In this document: positions 1 through 8,625 of the stretch, piece by piece
Position numbering within the stretch: the stretch's first letter is position 1
How the letters are laid out: each line of letters opens with the position of its first letter
Assembly: GCA_965222745.1 (NCBI GenBank)
Contig: CBDCUW010000003.1
Coordinates: 2,480,001 to 2,544,000, forward strand
From: CBDCUW01 sp965222745
GTDB taxonomy: Bacteria; Planctomycetota; Planctomycetia; Pirellulales; Pirellulaceae
Direction: 5' to 3'
DNA length: 64,000 nucleotides
Notes under the pieces: model-generated
Told to the model about the DNA's origin: nothing
The model's database searches: none
The model's input: only the letters and a program-made list of their open reading frames with translations
Position numbers and translations under genes: made by a program

Positions 1-2
1 TC

Positions 3-362
3 GATTTGTATCGACGGATCGCCAAGATCAACGACGCGACCGAGATTGCCGAGATCAACGATGAACTCCGCGATCGTTTCGGCCCACCGCCGGATTCGGC
101 CCGGCGGATGCTGGAGCTGGCCGAAATGAGACTCGACGCGGCCGCCTGGCAGATCGCCGCCATCACGGCCGACGCCCGGTTCATCGTTCTGCACTACACC
201 GATCGCCGCAGAATCGAACAGCTGGCAAAGTCGAGCTCGATACCGGTGCGGATCGTCGATCGTAACCGCGCCTATATCCCGACCAAAGCCTACGACATGA
301 ACATGGATTCATCCGGCACCAGCTGGCTCCGACTGGCCCGAGCAGCTCTACACTTGGGCTGA
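3..362 (+). CDS. mfd: Transcription-repair coupling factor Mfd, C-terminal fragment
   Basis: The frame is open from the left edge, so only the last 119 codons are present. The fragment starts DLYRRIAKINDATEIAEIND and continues with a DRFGPPP motif, which matches the C-terminal TRCF domain of Mfd, where LY+R+ and DRFGP.P recur in the family. Mfd is a cytoplasmic ATP-dependent translocase that removes RNA polymerase stalled at DNA lesions and recruits the UvrABC repair proteins. The domain seen here is the regulatory C-terminal module; the helicase motifs lie outside the window. The ATP-independent tail after the domain (SWLRLARAALHLG) is unremarkable. Confidence 0.85.
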   Translation, partial: DLYRRIAKINDATEIAEINDELRDRFGPPPDSARRMLELAEMRLDAAAWQIAAITADARFIVLHYTDRRRIEQLAKSSSIPVRIVDRNRAYIPTKAYDMNMDSSGTSWLRLARAALHLG

Positions 363-530
363 AGGTTCCGGCGATCAAAGGTTCCAGTGGCTGAATGTTC
401 CTGCATCGAATGATGCACCTGATGTTTTCTCCGAAATCGTTCCGGTCAGCGGGCGTGCGGCAACCGGCCGGCAGATCGTCGTTTGTATAATCGGCAGATC
501 ACTTCAGCTGCGATTCTCCAGGGAGCAATC

Positions 531-1331
531 ATGATACGTCATTCCACCTCTTTCATGGCAACGGCATTTCTTGTTTCTCTTTCGCTTGCGACGCAAGCGG
601 GCGCCCAGGGAGAAATCGAAGATGGATTCACTTCTCTATTCAACGGCCAGGATCTTTCCGGGTGGGTCGTTCCCGAAGGCGACGGCGGCCACTGGAAGGT
701 GGTGGATGGCGTGATCGATTACGATTCACGCAGTGAGGCCCAAGGGAACAAGAACCTGCAAACCGAGGCGGAGTTTGGCGATTTCATTTTGAAGATTGAT
801 TGGCGTCTGAAGAAAACCAGTGGGTTGTATAACGTCCCAATTGTGCTTCGCGACGGCAGCTATTTGAAAGACGCGGCGGGCAAGAAAATCACGATCAAAA
901 TGCCCAACGCCGATTCGGGAATTTTCTTGCGCGGCCATCCTCAGGCTCAGTTGAACATCTGGTGTTGGCCCGTCGGGTCAGGAGAGGTGTATGGTTTGCG
1001 CAACAAAGAATCGACACCGCCGGAGATTCGCGCCGGCGTTACGCCTCGGTTCAACGCCGACAATCCGGTTGGCAGTTGGAACCGGTTCATCATCATCTTG
1101 GTCAAAGATCGCGTCACCGTCATCTTGAACAATCACATGGTGCTTGAAAACGCTGCCCTTCCGGGTATCCCCGAGCGGGGGCCGATCGTGCTTCAGCATC
1201 ATGGCGGACCGAACAAGAATGGCGAACTGTCTCCGGCATCAAGCTTGATTCAGTTTCGCAATGTCTGGATCAAGTCGCTGGATCCGGTGGAAAAGAATGC
1301 CAGGTCCGCCACCAAACGGGAAAAGAAATGA
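531..1331 (+). CDS. Secreted DUF1080 (3-keto-disaccharide hydrolase-type) protein
   Basis: A 266-residue protein. The ATG at 531 is chosen because AGGGAG lies five bases upstream and the N-terminus is a good signal peptide (hydrophobic core FLVSLSLATQAGAQG, cleavage near residue 25). The body is a DUF1080 jelly-roll domain: it opens with GFTSLFNGQDLSGWV, has the family's SGIFLRG and GSWNRF segments, and ends with IQFRNVWIK. DUF1080 proteins are laminin-G/concanavalin-like folds, some of which act on 3-keto glycosides; planctomycetes carry many copies. The exact substrate cannot be read from the sequence. The stop codon overlaps the start of the next gene (ATGA), suggesting translational coupling. 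It probably acts in the periplasm or outside the cell on polysaccharide-derived sugars. Confidence 0.85.
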   Translation: MIRHSTSFMATAFLVSLSLATQAGAQGEIEDGFTSLFNGQDLSGWVVPEGDGGHWKVVDGVIDYDSRSEAQGNKNLQTEAEFGDFILKIDWRLKKTSGLYNVPIVLRDGSYLKDAAGKKITIKMPNADSGIFLRGHPQAQLNIWCWPVGSGEVYGLRNKESTPPEIRAGVTPRFNADNPVGSWNRFIIILVKDRVTVILNNHMVLENAALPGIPERGPIVLQHHGGPNKNGELSPASSLIQFRNVWIKSLDPVEKNARSATKREKK

Positions 1332-2059
1332 CGGCCTGTGACCGTACCTGGCCGGTCCCGGATCGCAAATGGGCAATGCGAATGAACTGGCACGAATTGC
1401 TTTTCATGCACTGGAAAGTACCGGTTGAACCCTTGCGACGGCTCGTTCCCCGCGAGTTAGATGTCGACACCTATGGCGAACAGGCTTGGATTGGGGTGGT
1501 CCCTTTCCGGATGTCGGGCGTCGCGCCGCGGCTGTTGCCGAATTTGCCCGGCGTGTCGGCGTTTCCTGAACTGAACGTCCGCACCTACGTCACTCACGAA
1601 GGGGGCAAGCCAGGCGTCTGGTTTTTCAGCCTCGACGCCACCAGCTGGCTGGCCGTGAGAATGGCTCGAAAGTTCTTTCACCTGCCCTACATGGATGCCG
1701 AGATCAACCTGACCCATCAAGATCAGGCGATCACCTACGTCAGCCGGCGCACCCATCGAGGCCAACGTCATTCGACGCTGGACATCACTTACGAGCCAGA
1801 CGAAGACGAGTTTTACAGCGAGCCCGGTTCGCTGGAACATTGGTTGACGGCACGATATTGCTTGTACTGCCGCAAAGGAAAACGGATTTATCGCGGCGAG
1901 ATCCTGCATCCTCCATGGAAACTGCAAAATGCGAAGTGCGAGATCCGCAGCAACACGATGGTCGATTGGCTGGGATTGAAGCTGCCGGATGAACCGCCAC
2001 TGCTGCACTATTCCCAACGAACCGAAGTCGTCGCCTGGTCAAACGACCGGGTCGTGTAA
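1328..2059 (+). CDS. DUF2071 (YqjF-like) protein
   Basis: A 243-residue soluble protein with the DUF2071 layout: an N-terminal LLFMHWKVPVEPLRRLVP segment, a central WIGVVPFRMSGV stretch, ELNVRTYV, and the late LTARYCLY. Family members share an acetoacetate-decarboxylase-like fold, but the reaction is not established. The start overlaps the DUF1080 stop by four bases. A second in-frame Met lies about 16 codons in, just before the conserved region, so the N-terminus could be shorter. No signal peptide or membrane segment is visible. The gene ends 65 bp before a convergently transcribed redoxin-like gene. Confidence 0.8.
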   Translation: MTACDRTWPVPDRKWAMRMNWHELLFMHWKVPVEPLRRLVPRELDVDTYGEQAWIGVVPFRMSGVAPRLLPNLPGVSAFPELNVRTYVTHEGGKPGVWFFSLDATSWLAVRMARKFFHLPYMDAEINLTHQDQAITYVSRRTHRGQRHSTLDITYEPDEDEFYSEPGSLEHWLTARYCLYCRKGKRIYRGEILHPPWKLQNAKCEIRSNTMVDWLGLKLPDEPPLLHYSQRTEVVAWSNDRVV

Positions 2060-2124
2060 CCTGCGAGACATAGCTGCAGGCGAATGCTGACGTGGCTCAC
2101 GAGGGTTGCACGGAATCTCGTGAA

Positions 2125-2769
2125 TCACTTAGGTCGCAACAACACCGCACTCGCACCTCCACCTGCGTATTCGATAACGTCCTGCGGCGCACCGGCTGCT
2201 CGGATGACACCGTCTGAATCGACGAAGAAACTGCAGGGCAGCACTGAGACGGGGTAACCGGAGACCGTGATGTGTTCATCGCTATTGGGTTCCGCTTGTG
2301 GTCCTCGCACAACGGGAAACTTGATTCGGCGTTGCTCAACTGCCGTTTCGATCTCCGGTAGTGATGCATCCGGGAAGTGAACTCCGACAACAGCCAGGCC
2401 ACTAGCGTGCAATTTGTTTAACGGTCCGATCTGCCTGTCGGGTGCGACGCCTCCCACCCAACTTGCCCAGAAGTACAACAGACATTGCCGCTGCTTCGGG
2501 CGTCGTGACTTGCCCACCCATCCCTCGGCGGGAAGCATAGGCGCGGCCTTTCCGATCAAGCGGTGCAACTGGGCGTATTCGTCTTTCGGTTGTCCATCGC
2601 TTGGGGCGGCACTGTCATCGAATGCGTCCGCCGGTTCAGCACGTGATTGCCCCAACGCATCCGGAATGGCCGAAGTGGTTGCAAGCGACGCGATCAGGAC
2701 CGCGACGACTGTGTTTGCCATGCCTGACCGGCTGACAAACGAGAGCATTTCGGAAAGTCTATTTCTCAT
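2125..2769 (-). CDS. Exported thioredoxin/TlpA-like protein lacking the CxxC active site
   Basis: A 214-residue protein with an N-terminal hydrophobic export segment (residues about 18-40), a low-complexity linker, and a redoxin/TlpA-like domain from about residue 65. The strand before the active site (QCLLYFWASW, residues 95-104) is recognisable, but where TlpA-type proteins have WCxPC this one reads WVGGVAP, so both redox cysteines are valines (residues 105 and 108). The later segments VVGVHFPDAS, YPVSVLPCSFFVDSDGVI and the G.P loop still fit the fold. It therefore cannot be an ordinary thiol oxidoreductase. It may be a binding protein of the same fold or a decaying gene. It lies 30 bp downstream of the TIGR03067 gene on the same strand. 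Confidence 0.65.
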   Translation of the reverse strand: MRNRLSEMLSFVSRSGMANTVVAVLIASLATTSAIPDALGQSRAEPADAFDDSAAPSDGQPKDEYAQLHRLIGKAAPMLPAEGWVGKSRRPKQRQCLLYFWASWVGGVAPDRQIGPLNKLHASGLAVVGVHFPDASLPEIETAVEQRRIKFPVVRGPQAEPNSDEHITVSGYPVSVLPCSFFVDSDGVIRAAGAPQDVIEYAGGGASAVLLRPK

Positions 2770-2799
2770 GTTTCACGCCAAACGGACACCAACAACAAG

Positions 2800-3141
2800 T
2801 CACTGGCCTTTCTCGCGTCTATCTTCGTTTCGGATCAGCACCAACAAAGTGGAGGGAACGATTTCCCCCGATTCAAAGCTGGTTGGTCGCTCGGCAGACT
2901 GCTTGTCATGCGTTTTGGAAAGAAAGCACATCCACAAGCGTCCATCTTCGATTTTGATGATTCCGCGAGACACCCACCGCTTGCCTGAATGTTCACAAAC
3001 TACGTCGATCGTCGCTGGGTGTTTCGTGTCATCAACTACGATCTGATGCGGTGCTTCAAAGTGCAGTAACTTAAGTGCGTTGCCTTGAAAGCGGTACTCG
3101 CCCTGAAGCCTGGGCACACGCGCCGGCTTTCCCTTCACCAT
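2800..3141 (-). pseudogene. TIGR03067 lipocalin-like domain protein, 5' end missing
   Basis: The frame encodes most of a TIGR03067 domain, a lipocalin-like module common in planctomycetes: the pattern GIIKIEDGRLWMCF followed by ERPTSFES is diagnostic. The conserved opening of the domain (VDGTWIVERAMVKGKPA) is readable in frame upstream of the ATG at 3141, but a stop precedes it and no signal peptide follows from it. That opening overlaps the last codons of the esterase gene. The gene thus seems to have lost its 5' end at a junction near 3,170. A 113-residue product could still be made from the ATG at 3141. The function of the domain is unknown. Confidence 0.6.
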
Positions 3142-3167
3142 GGCTCTTTCAACAATCCACGTGCCAT

Positions 3168-4124
3168 CTACCTGTACTCACACGTTGCACCGGGATAATC
3201 GAGAAATGCCGGCACGCCGAAGGCATCCATTTTCTTCTTCAGTTCGATACCGAAGACGACATGATGTCCTTGGAAGCTGATGGCCGCACGCGGATTGCTC
3301 TTGGTTGGCACAGGGACCGGATCACCCGGTTTCATTCCGTAGTTCATGTAGATCGGTGGGTCGTCTTTCGTGACGAGCGACAGCGCTGAAACGTCAACCA
3401 TTTTCTCAAGAAATGCTTCGCGCGTTTCGACGCCGAACATGGCGTGGAAATCGATGTGCGGTTTGCCGTATTCCGGGATGTGACGGACCCACCATTGGTA
3501 GTCCCGGCTGGTTTGCCCGTCGCGTGTCGCTACGCAGGTTAACCGCGTCGATTGTCGCTGGACGGGGTCGTCGCTATCGGGGTTAGCCATCTCATCGTGA
3601 AACGCAAGGTACATGCCGATCTGAGCTCCGGCCGAACCGCCCCAGGCGGCTACGCGTGAAGCGTCGATGTTCCAATCGTTCGCTTGGGTACGCAGAAACT
3701 GGATGGCCCGTCGGCTGTCGTAAAACGCGGCTGGTAGCGGTTCGTGTTGGATCAGCCGATAGTTCACGGCGGCCACGGATATGCGAGCATCGAGCAACTC
3801 GCTCACTGTCGTCGACCACTTCGTGTCAATCCTGCCCTTGTCGAAGGCACGGAATCCGCCGCCATGAAAGTAGACGGCCAGCGGTGTAGGCTGGTCTGAA
3901 TCCGCCTTCCAGAAATCGAGAACGTGGCGCTTGTGACTCCCGTAGGGGACGTCGCTAACAGTCGGCGGCGGCAGTTTGTCCGCAGCCCTCACATCTGCGA
4001 TGAGCAATGATGCGGCGACCAGATTCACGTGCAGGAACGACTTTATTGAGAACGCCCTGAGAAGTCTTGTGGTGTTTCCCACTGCATTCACCCATTGAGT
4101 CCGGAGTTCTTTCACGCCACTCAT
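3168..4124 (-). CDS. Exported alpha/beta-hydrolase (BD-FAE/HSL-type esterase), C-terminus clipped
   Basis: A 318-residue protein. A hydrophobic export segment lies at about residues 28-48. The catalytic core shows the oxyanion-hole motif HGGGF (residues 87-91), the nucleophile elbow GGSAG (162-166, Ser164), an acid candidate in the DDPPIYMNYG region and a late GHH that would carry the catalytic histidine. This fits carbohydrate or carboxyl esterases of the HSL/BD-FAE group, often found next to polysaccharide-degradation genes. The protein stops with PGATCEYR almost immediately after the last strand, where relatives usually run on with a short helix, and the stop lies inside the remains of the next gene. 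It starts eight bases from the preceding small gene and may share its transcript. Confidence 0.75.
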   Translation of the reverse strand: MSGVKELRTQWVNAVGNTTRLLRAFSIKSFLHVNLVAASLLIADVRAADKLPPPTVSDVPYGSHKRHVLDFWKADSDQPTPLAVYFHGGGFRAFDKGRIDTKWSTTVSELLDARISVAAVNYRLIQHEPLPAAFYDSRRAIQFLRTQANDWNIDASRVAAWGGSAGAQIGMYLAFHDEMANPDSDDPVQRQSTRLTCVATRDGQTSRDYQWWVRHIPEYGKPHIDFHAMFGVETREAFLEKMVDVSALSLVTKDDPPIYMNYGMKPGDPVPVPTKSNPRAAISFQGHHVVFGIELKKKMDAFGVPAFLDYPGATCEYR

Positions 4125-4131
4125 GACTGCC

Positions 4132-4449
4132 TCACTTGCGACTCATAATGCGAAACTCTTTCCAGTCAATGATCTGCAATTGGTAAGACGGTCCTCGATC
4201 AGGTTGGTCCTTGGGCGCCGGAAATACGCGTATCTTGCCTCGTGCACGGCAAGTTAGCCCTGCGGCAGGATCGCCCGGTTGCGGAGGTGCATACCCGAAT
4301 CGTTCCATGACCGCCGCCAATTCGCCACTCACGAGCACAGAGAAGCGCGGATCGGACTCAGCAGCGACGGGTGTAATTCCAAAGGAACGTGTGTGCCCCT
4401 TCGGAACGCCCCCTCCGATGCCATACGTCTTGGCGATTTGAAACGACAT
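4132..4449 (-). CDS. Small protein of unknown function
   Basis: A 105-residue product that I cannot assign. It has no signal peptide or membrane segment. Its C-terminal half (ARGKIRVF followed by YQLQIIDWKEFRI) looks like a short beta-rich, OB-like module of a kind seen in secreted planctomycete proteins, but this is only a resemblance. The N-terminal half contains HTRSFGITPVAAES and an acidic helix. It sits between the Spy-like sensor gene (7 bp gap) and the esterase (7 bp gap) on the same strand, so it is probably translated as part of the sigma-factor operon. It may be a fragment of a longer protein, as its neighbours on one side are damaged. Confidence 0.5.
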   Translation of the reverse strand: MSFQIAKTYGIGGGVPKGHTRSFGITPVAAESDPRFSVLVSGELAAVMERFGYAPPQPGDPAAGLTCRARGKIRVFPAPKDQPDRGPSYQLQIIDWKEFRIMSRK

Positions 4450-4456
4450 GATCGCA

Positions 4457-5515
4457 TCAATTCCATCCCGTAACCTCCTTCAGTCGCTTCTCCATCTCAC
4501 GGATTAGCTGGCTGAGCTTCCTGCCGCCTTCGGTAGGCATGCCTTCGGAAATGGTTTCCTGAATGCCCGCCAGACGCTTTTCAATATCCGAGATAGAGTC
4601 CCCTTTGGCGGCGAGCTGCCCGCCGAGTTGACGTACTCGCCGGACTTTGTCAGAAAGAACTTTCCGCCAATCTGCCTTCGGCTTCTCCTCGTACAATTTC
4701 TGGGCTGCCCGACGCTGCTCAGCCGTCACCAGCGACAGCAGGCTGCTGCGAACGTGAACCATGTAGAGTTTGAGTTCCGTCTCCACCTGGAGCAGTGACG
4801 TGAACCGCTTCACGATGAGTTCTTCGTCCAACTCATCCGCCAGCACGACTTCAAGAAACTGCTTGGCGGGAGGCTCAAGGCGCTTCTTCAGTTCATGATA
4901 ACGAGGCTCCAGTTCTTGGTACGTCTGCTCCAGTCGCTCGCGTGTCGCCGCGTCAATACCCAATTCTTCGGCACGGCTGCGCAACCAGAATGGAGTCGGC
5001 AACAATGTATCGAGCATTCCGTCCGCGATCGCTCCGCGCCACTGGGACTCTTCCAGCACCTCGCTCGCATAGTTCCGCGCCTTTTGTCGCTGCTCTGCGG
5101 TGACCTGCGACAGCAATCGGACGCGGACGCGGACCTGATGCAACTTGAGTCGATCCTCGACCTCCAACAATGCTTTGAGCCACTTGGCAATCGCGTCACG
5201 ATCGAAGTGGTTGTTGAAGTGCGGATCTTTCCGCAACGATGTATTGAGATTCGAAGTGTGTTCTTCGAGTTCCTGTTTGAGTTCGTGGTACTCCGGTTCT
5301 GCTGCTTTGTAGATTTTCTCGATGCGAGCCAAAGTCGTCAGATCGACATTCAAATCATCCGCACGACTTCGCAGCAAATGCGGAGTCGGTAACAACGCAT
5401 CAAGCGAATCGAGTGCAAATGCGACCGATGAACAACTTGTAATAAACAGCGAGACGATTATCGCCGTGGTCATTCGGCGGGACGCAACCAGTGTCTTTGT
5501 GCGAGGGCTAATCAT
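4457..5515 (-). CDS. Periplasmic protein with two tandem Spy/CpxP-like domains
   Basis: A 352-residue protein when started at the ATG at 5515, which overlaps the anti-sigma stop (ATGA) and gives an N-terminal signal segment (AIIVSLFITSCSSVAFA). Residues about 38-153 and 168-275 are two copies of one helical module: each begins LD[AT]LLPTP..LRSRA[DE][DE]L, continues with E.EYHELK or EPRYHELK, and ends with LLS.VTAEQR. The LTAEQR-type motif is the hallmark of Spy/CpxP and zinc-resistance sensor proteins, which bind misfolded protein or metal in the periplasm. A third, more divergent helical segment forms the C-terminus. Its position directly after sigma and anti-sigma genes suggests that it modulates an envelope-stress response. 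Confidence 0.7.
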   Translation of the reverse strand: MISPRTKTLVASRRMTTAIIVSLFITSCSSVAFALDSLDALLPTPHLLRSRADDLNVDLTTLARIEKIYKAAEPEYHELKQELEEHTSNLNTSLRKDPHFNNHFDRDAIAKWLKALLEVEDRLKLHQVRVRVRLLSQVTAEQRQKARNYASEVLEESQWRGAIADGMLDTLLPTPFWLRSRAEELGIDAATRERLEQTYQELEPRYHELKKRLEPPAKQFLEVVLADELDEELIVKRFTSLLQVETELKLYMVHVRSSLLSLVTAEQRRAAQKLYEEKPKADWRKVLSDKVRRVRQLGGQLAAKGDSISDIEKRLAGIQETISEGMPTEGGRKLSQLIREMEKRLKEVTGWN

Positions 5516-5922
5516 TGGGATGTCCTGGTGTCTAGGGCGAGCGTCTCGAAGGGCATGAGGGAAGCAGTAATAGTGGGCCAGACCATTTGTGGATTCAGAT
5601 CCTGGTCGTTGGATTCCGTCGATTCGAATTCGGCTTGCCGGATGGATACCAGCAAGGACTCGCATCGTTGGTTAAGCCGCTCTAAGTCATCTTCCGCAAC
5701 TCGAGAGGCGTTCTCGCCGGGCGGTCCTGAGTCGCGCAAAAAAACGACAAACAGCACTAATGCCGCCACCACACACATGGCTGCGACCTTGGGCCAAAGC
5801 GAATGCGGATACCCAACCCGCGAACCGGCTCTGGCATGCATAAGATCAAACGACGGAGCCGTACCTTCGTCGAACTCTCGCTGAGCATCGAACATTCGCT
5901 GTAGGTCGCTGTCATCGCTCAC
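5512..5922 (-). CDS. Single-pass membrane anti-sigma factor (probable)
   Basis: A 136-residue protein with an N-terminal cytoplasmic part of about 40 residues, one transmembrane helix (residues about 43-62, KVAAMCVVAALVLFVVFL) and a C-terminal periplasmic tail. The layout, small size and overlap with the upstream ECF sigma gene (the start lies 11 bases inside it) are typical of anti-sigma factors that hold the sigma factor at the membrane. No zinc-binding HxxxCxxC motif is present in the N-terminal part, so it is not a ZAS-type anti-sigma. The stop overlaps the start of the Spy-like gene, so the three proteins are likely translationally coupled. Confidence 0.65.
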   Translation of the reverse strand: MSDDSDLQRMFDAQREFDEGTAPSFDLMHARAGSRVGYPHSLWPKVAAMCVVAALVLFVVFLRDSGPPGENASRVAEDDLERLNQRCESLLVSIRQAEFESTESNDQDLNPQMVWPTITASLMPFETLALDTRTSQ

Positions 5923-6433
5923 GACTGAGCCCCTGGTTTGCAGTTAGGATTTGTCGCAGGGCGGCTTTGCCTCGCTGATAATGTTGTCTCGCAGACCCGA
6001 CGGAAATCTCTAGAACTCTCGCAGCCTGCTCGATTGTCATGCTTTGGTAATACGTCAAATGAAGCACCTGTCGCTGTCGATCTGAAATCTGCGCCAACGC
6101 TGCCTGAAGTCGTTCCGCCAGCTCTCGTCGTTCCAGGTCCAATTCAGTTGATTCATCTGTGTTCGCTCGCTCGACGACCGCGTCGAATGTCTCCAGCCTC
6201 CGACTGTGACGTTGCCGCATCTCTTCACGAGCGACATTTCGGATCACTCCGAAAACCCAAGTCGAAAACATTGACTCTCCGGAAAACGAGGTACTGCTCC
6301 TGAGAACACGGCAATACGCCTCCTGCAACACTTCAACCGCGCGGTCATGATCTCGCGCGCAACACACCATCGCCCAACCAAAGGCCGAGTCGTGCAGCTT
6401 CTCCAGTTGTTTCCCGATTTCATCCGACTTCAT
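5912..6433 (-). CDS. ECF-type RNA polymerase sigma factor
   Basis: A 173-residue sigma factor. Region 2 is seen as EVLQEAYCRVLRSS and FSTWVFGVIRNVARE, and region 4 as LSLTYY-like LHLTYYQSMTIEQAARVLEI followed by SVGSARQHYQRGKAALR, the helix-turn-helix that reads the -35 element. There is no region 1.1 or 3, as expected for the extracytoplasmic-function group. It is the first gene of a coupled sigma, anti-sigma and Spy-like cassette and may activate its own promoter in the 340-bp region upstream. The regulon cannot be seen in the sequence. Confidence 0.9.
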   Translation of the reverse strand: MKSDEIGKQLEKLHDSAFGWAMVCCARDHDRAVEVLQEAYCRVLRSSTSFSGESMFSTWVFGVIRNVAREEMRQRHSRRLETFDAVVERANTDESTELDLERRELAERLQAALAQISDRQRQVLHLTYYQSMTIEQAARVLEISVGSARQHYQRGKAALRQILTANQGLSRER

Positions 6434-6775
6434 GAACTTGCCGTGTATGTTCAGGAGTAGGTGACAAAGCCGGCCAACATATATGACACGAATCCAGAGA
6501 ATTACTCACGATTTCGGAAAGGGATCTCTGAGAAGAACGCTCAACACCACTGGGAGTGCGGGCGAGCCGTTGATTTCTGAATTTCGACAATTCCATACAA
6601 AACGCCATCTTCGTGCCTCAATCCTCAGCGACTTAGCATCTTCCCCAATCTGCTGAGGATGCTTAGACGCCGGAGCCCGGCTATCGTGGCAACCACTCGC
6701 GAAACGTGGCAAAATGGTTGTTGACCAGTGGCGCGCTACATTCATTCGTCAACATCCCTCGGCGACAGACACAAT
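6434..6775. other. Divergent intergenic region between the ECF sigma and S41 genes
   Basis: About 340 bp without a supported gene. It must hold the promoters of the minus-strand sigma cassette and the plus-strand S41 peptidase. I saw no convincing operator, riboswitch or terminator. Confidence 0.4.
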
Positions 6776-8593
6776 ATGCCTCGTAATCCAAAACTCGCAA
6801 TTCTCGCGTCCATGTTGATGGCCTTCTTAGCCACAGCGCTGCCCGCACAGGAGAAACCAGAAAGCAACGTCACAGCTTCTACCAATGACGATGCGAATGC
6901 AGGCAGCGAAAAACGCGAGCCCAGATTACGCCCCAATGACGACAAGGAGTTTGACAAAGGCTCCGGCATCAAACGGGTGGCGGTCACAAAACAGTCGATT
7001 GCTGCATTGGAGTTGCTGGGACGTGTCTGGGGATTTGTGAAGTACCATCACCCGACGGTCACTGAAGGCAAAGTGAATTGGGACTATGAACTGTTTCGAG
7101 TTCTGCCCAAATACATTGCCGCCAAATCCACAGAAAAACAGTCCGAGATCCTGCTGGGTTGGATCAAAAGCCTTGGTGAATACGAGTCTTTGGCAAAGGC
7201 ACCCAACTTCGACGAAACGCACACATTGACACCAAACTACAAATGGCTCGACAAGGTCGAATCGTCGGCACTGGCGGATGAACTCAATGCCCTACGGGCA
7301 GCAAAACGTACGTGGAACAACTTCTACGCGGGAATTCTCCTAAGTCACAAGCCTTTCAATGAACAAGCGTATCCGCAATTTGATTATCCGGACGCCGGCT
7401 TTCGCTTGCTGTCCGTTTACCGATTCTGGAACATCATTCAGTACTATTCTCCTTATCGCAATTTGACGGACAAAGACTGGGACGCGGTACTGGCTGAGTA
7501 CATTCCGCGATTTCTCAATGCGAAAGACGGCCTCGGTTATCGTCTGGTAGCGATGGAGCTGATTTGCGAACTGCATGACACGCACGCAAGTATCAGAGGC
7601 CCCGACAAGATCATCTCGGAATTCCGTGGCACGAAGATAGCACCACTTCAACTGCGGTTTGTTGAAGGGAAATTGGTTGTTTCGGGGTATATCGAAAAGT
7701 TTGCGGTTGACGAAAATGAACTGCGGATTGGCGACATCGTCACCACGATCGACGGCGTTTCAGTTCGCGATTGGGTCCAAACAAAGGGGCGTTATTTCTG
7801 TGCTTCGAATGAAGCCGCCAAAATGAGGATTATCGCTCAGAGCATTCTGCGTACAAACGGCGACCGCCTCGCGTTGACCCTCGATCGAAATGGAAAGGAA
7901 TTGCCTGTTGAAGTAGCTTGTTTCGATCGTTCGGATGTTGGAAAGGCCGCCGCCGCACAACACTTAAAACGACAGCCTTGGAAGGTCCTCGATGCTGGCG
8001 TCGCTTACCTCTATACCGGCACGCTCACCAAGGAGGATAACCAGAAGGAGCAGTTCTCAAAAGAACTTGACGGGAAGAAAGCTTTGGTGGTCGATTTGCG
8101 ATGTTATCCATCACAAACCATCGTTCTTACTTTGGGTAATCAGCTCGTAAGCAAGCGTACCGTTTTCGCGAAGTTTACCACGCCAAATCTGACGACTCCT
8201 GGTTCTTTTGAGTTTAGTTACGATGCAAAGATCGGTAGTTGGGGCCTCTTCAACAAGCAAGAAGCATTCCCAGGCAAAGTGGCAATCCTTGTCGACGAAA
8301 ACTCGCAGAGCCAAGCAGAATTTACGGCGATGGCATTCCGAGTGGCTCCGCAAACTCGAGTGTTCGGGAGCACGACTGCGGGTGCGGATGGCGACATCAG
8401 GGGGCTAAATCTGCCGGGAGATATCAAGACGAGAATCTCTGCAAAGGGCGTTTACACGCCAGACGGGAAGGATACACAACGTGTTGGCATCATCCCTGAC
8501 GCACGCGTCACACCAACAATTGAAGGAATCAAATCGGGGCGAGACGAAGTGCTGGAAGCTGCAATTGACTGGATTAACGATGGCGACAACTAG
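6776..8593 (+). CDS. S41-family (C-terminal-processing-like) peptidase, exported
   Basis: A 605-residue protein. The ATG at 6776 is preferred over an upstream GTG at 6728 because it starts a clean signal peptide (LAILASMLMAFLATALPAQ). After a helical N-terminal domain with VWGFVKYHHPTV and RFWNIIQYYSPY segments, a PDZ-like stretch lies around residues 300-345 (LRIGDIVTTIDGVSVRDWV). The S41 core follows: KALVVDLRCYPS, then KVAILVDENSQSQAEFTAMA with the serine nucleophile in SQSQAE, and TTAGADGDI. Such peptidases degrade or trim proteins in the periplasm. The gene stands alone between divergent and convergent neighbours. Confidence 0.8.
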   Translation: MPRNPKLAILASMLMAFLATALPAQEKPESNVTASTNDDANAGSEKREPRLRPNDDKEFDKGSGIKRVAVTKQSIAALELLGRVWGFVKYHHPTVTEGKVNWDYELFRVLPKYIAAKSTEKQSEILLGWIKSLGEYESLAKAPNFDETHTLTPNYKWLDKVESSALADELNALRAAKRTWNNFYAGILLSHKPFNEQAYPQFDYPDAGFRLLSVYRFWNIIQYYSPYRNLTDKDWDAVLAEYIPRFLNAKDGLGYRLVAMELICELHDTHASIRGPDKIISEFRGTKIAPLQLRFVEGKLVVSGYIEKFAVDENELRIGDIVTTIDGVSVRDWVQTKGRYFCASNEAAKMRIIAQSILRTNGDRLALTLDRNGKELPVEVACFDRSDVGKAAAAQHLKRQPWKVLDAGVAYLYTGTLTKEDNQKEQFSKELDGKKALVVDLRCYPSQTIVLTLGNQLVSKRTVFAKFTTPNLTTPGSFEFSYDAKIGSWGLFNKQEAFPGKVAILVDENSQSQAEFTAMAFRVAPQTRVFGSTTAGADGDIRGLNLPGDIKTRISAKGVYTPDGKDTQRVGIIPDARVTPTIEGIKSGRDEVLEAAIDWINDGDN

Positions 8594-8625
8594 CGGTTTT
8601 GAAACAAGCTGCAGATTGAAGTCAG

